From Natrarchaeobius chitinivorans (GTDB lineage: Archaea > Halobacteriota > Halobacteria > Halobacteriales > Natrialbaceae), in contig NZ_REGA01000022.1 in the NCBI RefSeq assembly GCF_003841505.1, positions 1 to 64,000 of the forward strand: 64,000 bases of DNA, given 5' to 3'. The translations under genes were made by a program, and so were the position numbers. Under the pieces are notes generated by a model, which had not been told where the DNA came from, made no database searches, and was given only the letters and a program-made list of their open reading frames with translations. Positions 60,539-64,000 of the stretch are shown here, piece after piece; the stretch's first letter is position 1; every line of letters begins with the position of its first letter.

Positions 60539-61996
60539 ATGCAACCGAACTCGCGTTTCCTGGCGGTCTGGGTGCTCTCGGTCGTTCTCGTCGGCTTCGG
60601 GATCGTCCTCGAGAGTCCGCTGTACCTCGCAGGTGCCGTCGCCGTCTGGGGCTGGATCGTCGCACGACAGATCGCGTTCACGATCGAGTTGCTGGGAGTG
60701 GTCGACGGACTGTCGGTCACGCAGGAACTCGAGCAAACCACGTTTCGCGCGGGCGATTCCGTCTCGGTTACGCTCGAGGCGACCCTCGAGGAACCCTCCA
60801 GTCTACGCCTGTCACTCTCCGGCGGCGTGCCGACGCCCGCCTCTCTGGGCGACGATAGGGCGGCGACGCCGCTCGCGCTCACGCTCGAGTCGGGAATGAC
60901 GACGGCGACCGTCACCCGTCCCGTCGCGTGGCCGGTTTCGGGCCGCCACGAGTTCGACGAGCCGACGGTGACGGCAACCGACGGATACGTCCAGGAAACG
61001 ATTACCGCCGGCGACCCTCCGACGGTCACAGTCGCCCCGCGTGACGACGACCGGATCCACGTCGGAGCCGCCGGCAACCGCATCGGAAGCGCGTACGGAG
61101 AACACGAGAGCGGGCGTCTCGATGCCGGAGAGGTTCCCGCGGAACTCCGCGAGTACGTTCCTGGCGATACGGCCGACAGGATCGACTGGAAGGTGACGGC
61201 GCGTCTCGGAACACCCCACGTCAGGGAGTTCGAGACTGATACCGACCGCCGAACGGTGCTCGTGGTCGACCACCGGGGAACGCTCGCCGACGGGTCACTC
61301 GGCGAAACGAAGTTCGATTACCTCCGTGACGTCGCGCTTTCGTTCGCCGAAACCGCCTTCCAGCGGGGCAATCCGATCGAACTCGTCAGCGTCGACGACG
61401 ACGGCATCACCAGCCACGTCGGCCGGACGACCGCCGGCGGCGAGTACCGAACGATCCGGCGGCGACTGTTCGACCTCGAGCCGAGCGCGACTGGGACACT
61501 CGAGTGCGGCCGACGGCTCACCGGTGACGAAGCGCGACGGCGTCTCGGCGACATCACCGGGGGCGGGACCGACGAGGGGCCGTTCGTCGCGACGCTTCGC
61601 CCGTTCTACGAGGAGCGAGCGAGTGGGACCGACCGGATCGGAGTCGACTCGCTCGCCGACGGCGTCAGGGCGGCCCTCGGTGCACAACAGCACCGCCAGC
61701 GGACGGTCGTGTTCACCGACTGCGCCCGCCCCGACGAACTTCGGCGGACGGTGTCGATCGCCCGCAGCAGCGGTACCGACGTTCTCGTCTTCCTCGCACC
61801 GGCAGTCCTCTACGGAGGCGACACCGACGATCGCGAGCGCGCCTTCGATCAGTACCACGACTTCGAGCGGTTTCGCCGCGACCTCTCCCGGATGGAGAAC
61901 GTGAGCGCGCTGGAAGTCGGCCCCGTCGATCGGTTCTCGACGCTTCTGACCGGGGAACACGACGGACGGGGTCGTTCCCGTGGGGGGCTGTCGTGA
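60539..61996 (+). CDS. DUF58 protein (MoxR-associated)
   Basis: 485 residues. Two N-terminal hydrophobic segments are followed by the DUF58 signature REYVPGDTADRIDWKVTARL, then REFETDTDRRTVLVVDHRGT, a VWA-like region with a partial metal site (VVDHRGTL), and TVVFTDCARPDELRRTVSIA. DUF58 proteins partner MoxR ATPases. The stop overlaps the next gene by 4 bp. Divergent from the DUF4129 gene across 107 bp. Confidence 0.85.
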   Translation: MQPNSRFLAVWVLSVVLVGFGIVLESPLYLAGAVAVWGWIVARQIAFTIELLGVVDGLSVTQELEQTTFRAGDSVSVTLEATLEEPSSLRLSLSGGVPTPASLGDDRAATPLALTLESGMTTATVTRPVAWPVSGRHEFDEPTVTATDGYVQETITAGDPPTVTVAPRDDDRIHVGAAGNRIGSAYGEHESGRLDAGEVPAELREYVPGDTADRIDWKVTARLGTPHVREFETDTDRRTVLVVDHRGTLADGSLGETKFDYLRDVALSFAETAFQRGNPIELVSVDDDGITSHVGRTTAGGEYRTIRRRLFDLEPSATGTLECGRRLTGDEARRRLGDITGGGTDEGPFVATLRPFYEERASGTDRIGVDSLADGVRAALGAQQHRQRTVVFTDCARPDELRRTVSIARSSGTDVLVFLAPAVLYGGDTDDRERAFDQYHDFERFRRDLSRMENVSALEVGPVDRFSTLLTGEHDGRGRSRGGLS

Positions 61997-62595
61997 ACGC
62001 AGACACCGAGTCCGGCGGCGCGATCACGTCCACCGATCGGACGGCACTCGAGGCACTCGCATTGCTCGTGACCCTCGCGACGCTGTGGCTCACCGTCGGC
62101 TCGATCGGTGTCGCGATCGGCCTCGCCACCGCCGTCGTCTGGTACGCCTTCGGCCCGCCGTACGGGCTGGCTGTCGGATTCGTCGGACTGGCCGGGGCGT
62201 TTCCGACCGTCGGATTCGGGTTCGAGCCGGTACGGGTTCCGATCGTGGCGTTTGCCATTACGCTGCTCGCTGCCGGGGTTCGGACCGCCACGCCACTCCG
62301 ATTCGGACTCGCCGCAGTCACGACAGTCAGCGGACTCGCCGCCATCGGCTGGCTCGCACTCGCGAGCACGGGGGGTTCGATCCTGCTCGCGGGTCTCGTA
62401 ACGGGCGCGGTCGCAGCCACCCTTTCGTATCTCGTCCACCGATACGAGCGCCTCAGTGTGAACCCGCCGAGCGCCGACAGATCGAGTGAGACGGTCTACG
62501 ATGAGTCTGTTCCGGTCGATCGCAGAACGTCGAGAGATCGACCGGCAATCGGTCATAGCAGACCGTATGAAACACCCGACGGAGACGAACGATGA
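61993..62595 (+). CDS. Membrane protein in the DUF58 operon
   Basis: 200 residues, overlapping the DUF58 stop and the next start by 4 bp each. Five or six hydrophobic segments (LALLVTLATLWLTVGSIGVA, YGLAVGFVGLAGAFPTVGF, VPIVAFAITLLAAGVRTATP, LRFGLAAVTTVSGLAAIGWL, SILLAGLVTGAVAATLSYLV), acidic tail. A conserved partner of MoxR/DUF58 genes in haloarchaea; no biochemical role known to me. Confidence 0.75.
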   Translation: MNADTESGGAITSTDRTALEALALLVTLATLWLTVGSIGVAIGLATAVVWYAFGPPYGLAVGFVGLAGAFPTVGFGFEPVRVPIVAFAITLLAAGVRTATPLRFGLAAVTTVSGLAAIGWLALASTGGSILLAGLVTGAVAATLSYLVHRYERLSVNPPSADRSSETVYDESVPVDRRTSRDRPAIGHSRPYETPDGDER

Positions 62596-63521
62596 GCAAC
62601 ACCGACGCCTCCCAGGAGACGACCGCACCGTCCCGCCAAACGACCGAACCGAACGCGACGGGTGACGACTCGAGAGAGCCCGAACGAGCCGAGCTCGCCA
62701 GACAAAACGAGCTCCTCGAGTCGGAAAACCGGCGGCTCAGAAACGAGTATGCCCGCGTCAAGCGAGTCCGGTACCGGACGCGGGCGATCGCACTCGCCCT
62801 CGTCGGCCTCTTCGCGATCGGTGCCAGCCTCCTCCTCGCAGACGTTCGCGACGTCCTCCTCGCTCTCGGCGCGACCGGGCTGTTCGCCGCAGTTTTGACC
62901 TATTACCTCTCGCCCGGTGCGTTCGTCCCCGCAGACGTCGGCGAACGCGTCTACGCCGCACTCGCGGCCAACCAGCGGACGATCGCGGAGGCACTCGGTC
63001 TCGGCGACGAACGTCTCTACGTTCCCGAAACGGAACGAGGATCCCCCGCCTGTCGGCTGTTCGTCCCTCGGTACCGACAGTACGAGTTCCCCGACGGCGA
63101 CGACGGCCCGATCGTCACGGACGAAACCGCCCGCGGGCTGGTTCTCGAGCCGACCGGACACCACCTCTTCGAAGAGTTCGAGCGCACGCTGGCGGCCGAA
63201 CTCGCACGCACGCCGTCACCGCTTTCCGCTCAACTGGCCGACGCGCTCGTCGAACAGTTCGAGTTCGCGAGAAGCGCGACCGTAGACGTCGACCCGACTC
63301 GCGTCACGTTCGCCGTCACCGAGAGCACCTTCGGCGACGTCGATCGGTTCGACCATCCGATCGCGTCGTTTCTCGCAGTCGGCCTCGCGGTCGGCCTCGA
63401 GCACCCGATCGCACTCGAGGTCGCCGGCGACGAGCAATCCGGCTGGCTGATCACCTGTCGGTGGGAACTCGAGGCAGGGGCCGATACGACGGCCGACGTC
63501 GGTACACCGAAGTCGAACTGA
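62592..63521 (+). CDS. Membrane protein with coiled coil, DUF58 operon
   Basis: 309 residues. N-terminal charged helix (RAELARQNELLESENRRLRN) and two hydrophobic segments (TRAIALALVGLFAIGASLLL, VLLALGATGLFAAVLTYYLS), then a soluble domain with VFVPRYRQYEFPDGDDGPIV-like and FARSATVDVDPTRVTFAVTE strands, ending in a short disordered tail. Third gene of the overlapping run from 60539; same unnamed MoxR-cluster family. Converges on the MoxR gene. Confidence 0.75.
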   Translation: MSNTDASQETTAPSRQTTEPNATGDDSREPERAELARQNELLESENRRLRNEYARVKRVRYRTRAIALALVGLFAIGASLLLADVRDVLLALGATGLFAAVLTYYLSPGAFVPADVGERVYAALAANQRTIAEALGLGDERLYVPETERGSPACRLFVPRYRQYEFPDGDDGPIVTDETARGLVLEPTGHHLFEEFERTLAAELARTPSPLSAQLADALVEQFEFARSATVDVDPTRVTFAVTESTFGDVDRFDHPIASFLAVGLAVGLEHPIALEVAGDEQSGWLITCRWELEAGADTTADVGTPKSN

Positions 63522-63544
63522 TCGAGTAAGCCGGCCGTCGCCGA

Positions 63545-64000
63545 TCAGATCTCGTGATCGAGCCCTTCCCCAATCGCGTCCGCACCGGGTGGCTCGATGG
63601 AGTCGACGACGTCGTCGACGATTTCGCCTGGAACCACGCCGCCCAGATCGGCGTCGGTGCTCAACACGAGACGATGTGCGAGAATCGGCGTCGCGAACCG
63701 CTTTACGTCGTCGGGGATGACGTAGTCGCGACCGTCGATCGCCGCGGCCGCTTTCGCGACGTCGACGAACGCGAGCGTGGCCCGCGGCGAGCCGCCGTGG
63801 GTAACGGTGGGCCGATCACGGGTCGCCCGAACCAGGTCGAGTACGTACTCCTTGACTGCCGGCGCGACGTGGACGTCGCGAACGTACTCGCGGGCCGCCA
63901 GCAATTCGGTTCTCGTGACGACCGGCTCGAGAGCCGCCGGCCCCAGCTGCGGTTTCGAGTCGAACCGGTCGACCAGCGTACGTTCGGCCTCGCGGTCGGG
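63545..64000 (-). CDS. MoxR-type AAA+ ATPase, C-terminal part (cut by the window end)
   Basis: The frame is open through base 64000, so only the C-terminal lid region of about 151 residues is visible. Features are RTELLAAREYVRDVHVAPAV, ATRDRPTVTHGGSPRATLAF (arginine finger/lid), VDVAKAAAAIDGRDYVIPDD and RFATPILAHRLVLSTDADLG, the standard MoxR tail. The ATP-binding motifs lie outside the window. It would be the ATPase partner of the convergent DUF58 operon. Confidence 0.85.
   Translation of the reverse strand, partial: PDREAERTLVDRFDSKPQLGPAALEPVVTRTELLAAREYVRDVHVAPAVKEYVLDLVRATRDRPTVTHGGSPRATLAFVDVAKAAAAIDGRDYVIPDDVKRFATPILAHRLVLSTDADLGGVVPGEIVDDVVDSIEPPGADAIGEGLDHEI

Overview
The window is a stretch of haloarchaeal chromosome. 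The proteins are strongly acidic, third codon positions are GC-rich, many genes have a TATA-like box about 25-30 bp before the start codon with no ribosome binding site (leaderless transcripts), and several archaeal or haloarchaeal families are present: RdfA, an Sph-type SMC-like protein, archaeal NADPH-dependent HMG-CoA reductase, KptA, RfcC, DUF7282 surface protein and a fused siroheme decarboxylase. A member of the Natrialbaceae is likely (inference only).

Layout. 1-1371: a truncated gene and a PIN/wHTH toxin-antitoxin-like pair. 1645-5168: an unknown ORF carrying a 110-bp palindromic element, then a flavoprotein directly followed by a FeoB iron transporter. 5231-13586: a DUF364-XdhC operon, TrpD2-like transferase, HTH-GNAT protein, fused AhbA/AhbB haem-synthesis enzyme, two near-duplicate cyclophilins and an aspartoacylase-like deacylase. 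14078-18192: the cell-shape pair sph3-rdfA and a glutaryl-CoA-type dehydrogenase. 18193-20101 is a gene-poor stretch rich in miniature palindromic elements. 20102-27805: D-lactate-dehydrogenase-like fusion, signal peptidase, a receiver protein lacking its phosphoacceptor Asp, membrane HNH protein, lipoprotein, tRNA-Leu(UAA) and ferredoxin. 27908-30095 is a transposon-like unit with terminal inverted repeats and an 8-bp target duplication; it holds two membrane ORFs, a MazF-like toxin module and a transposase remnant. 30118-41161: SDR enzyme, small genes, kptA, nadABC (NAD synthesis), gfo6, amidohydrolase and hmgA. 41407-52765: GNAT/ATP-grasp pair, zinc-ribbon regulator, a giant pilin-like repeat protein, icd, rnz, surface protein and rfcC.

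The most interesting system is at 52855-55820: a complete lasso-peptide biosynthetic core (leader-recognition protein, B2 protease, asparagine-synthetase-like cyclase) with an unannotated 47-residue precursor gene. The precursor has its own promoter, a canonical leader motif and candidate ring-forming Asp residues. A divergent pair of membrane-protein genes (55879-57022) shares the control region and may belong to the system.

57058-64000 holds a MoxR/DUF58/DUF4129/DUF1616 membrane cluster that runs off the end of the window.

Three families of short palindromic, MITE-like elements recur: family A (about 110 bp, TIR ATACTGTCGGACAGAA; two full copies and one partial), family B (about 82 bp, TIR near ATACGGATTGCTGTAC; four full copies and one half), and one larger element C.
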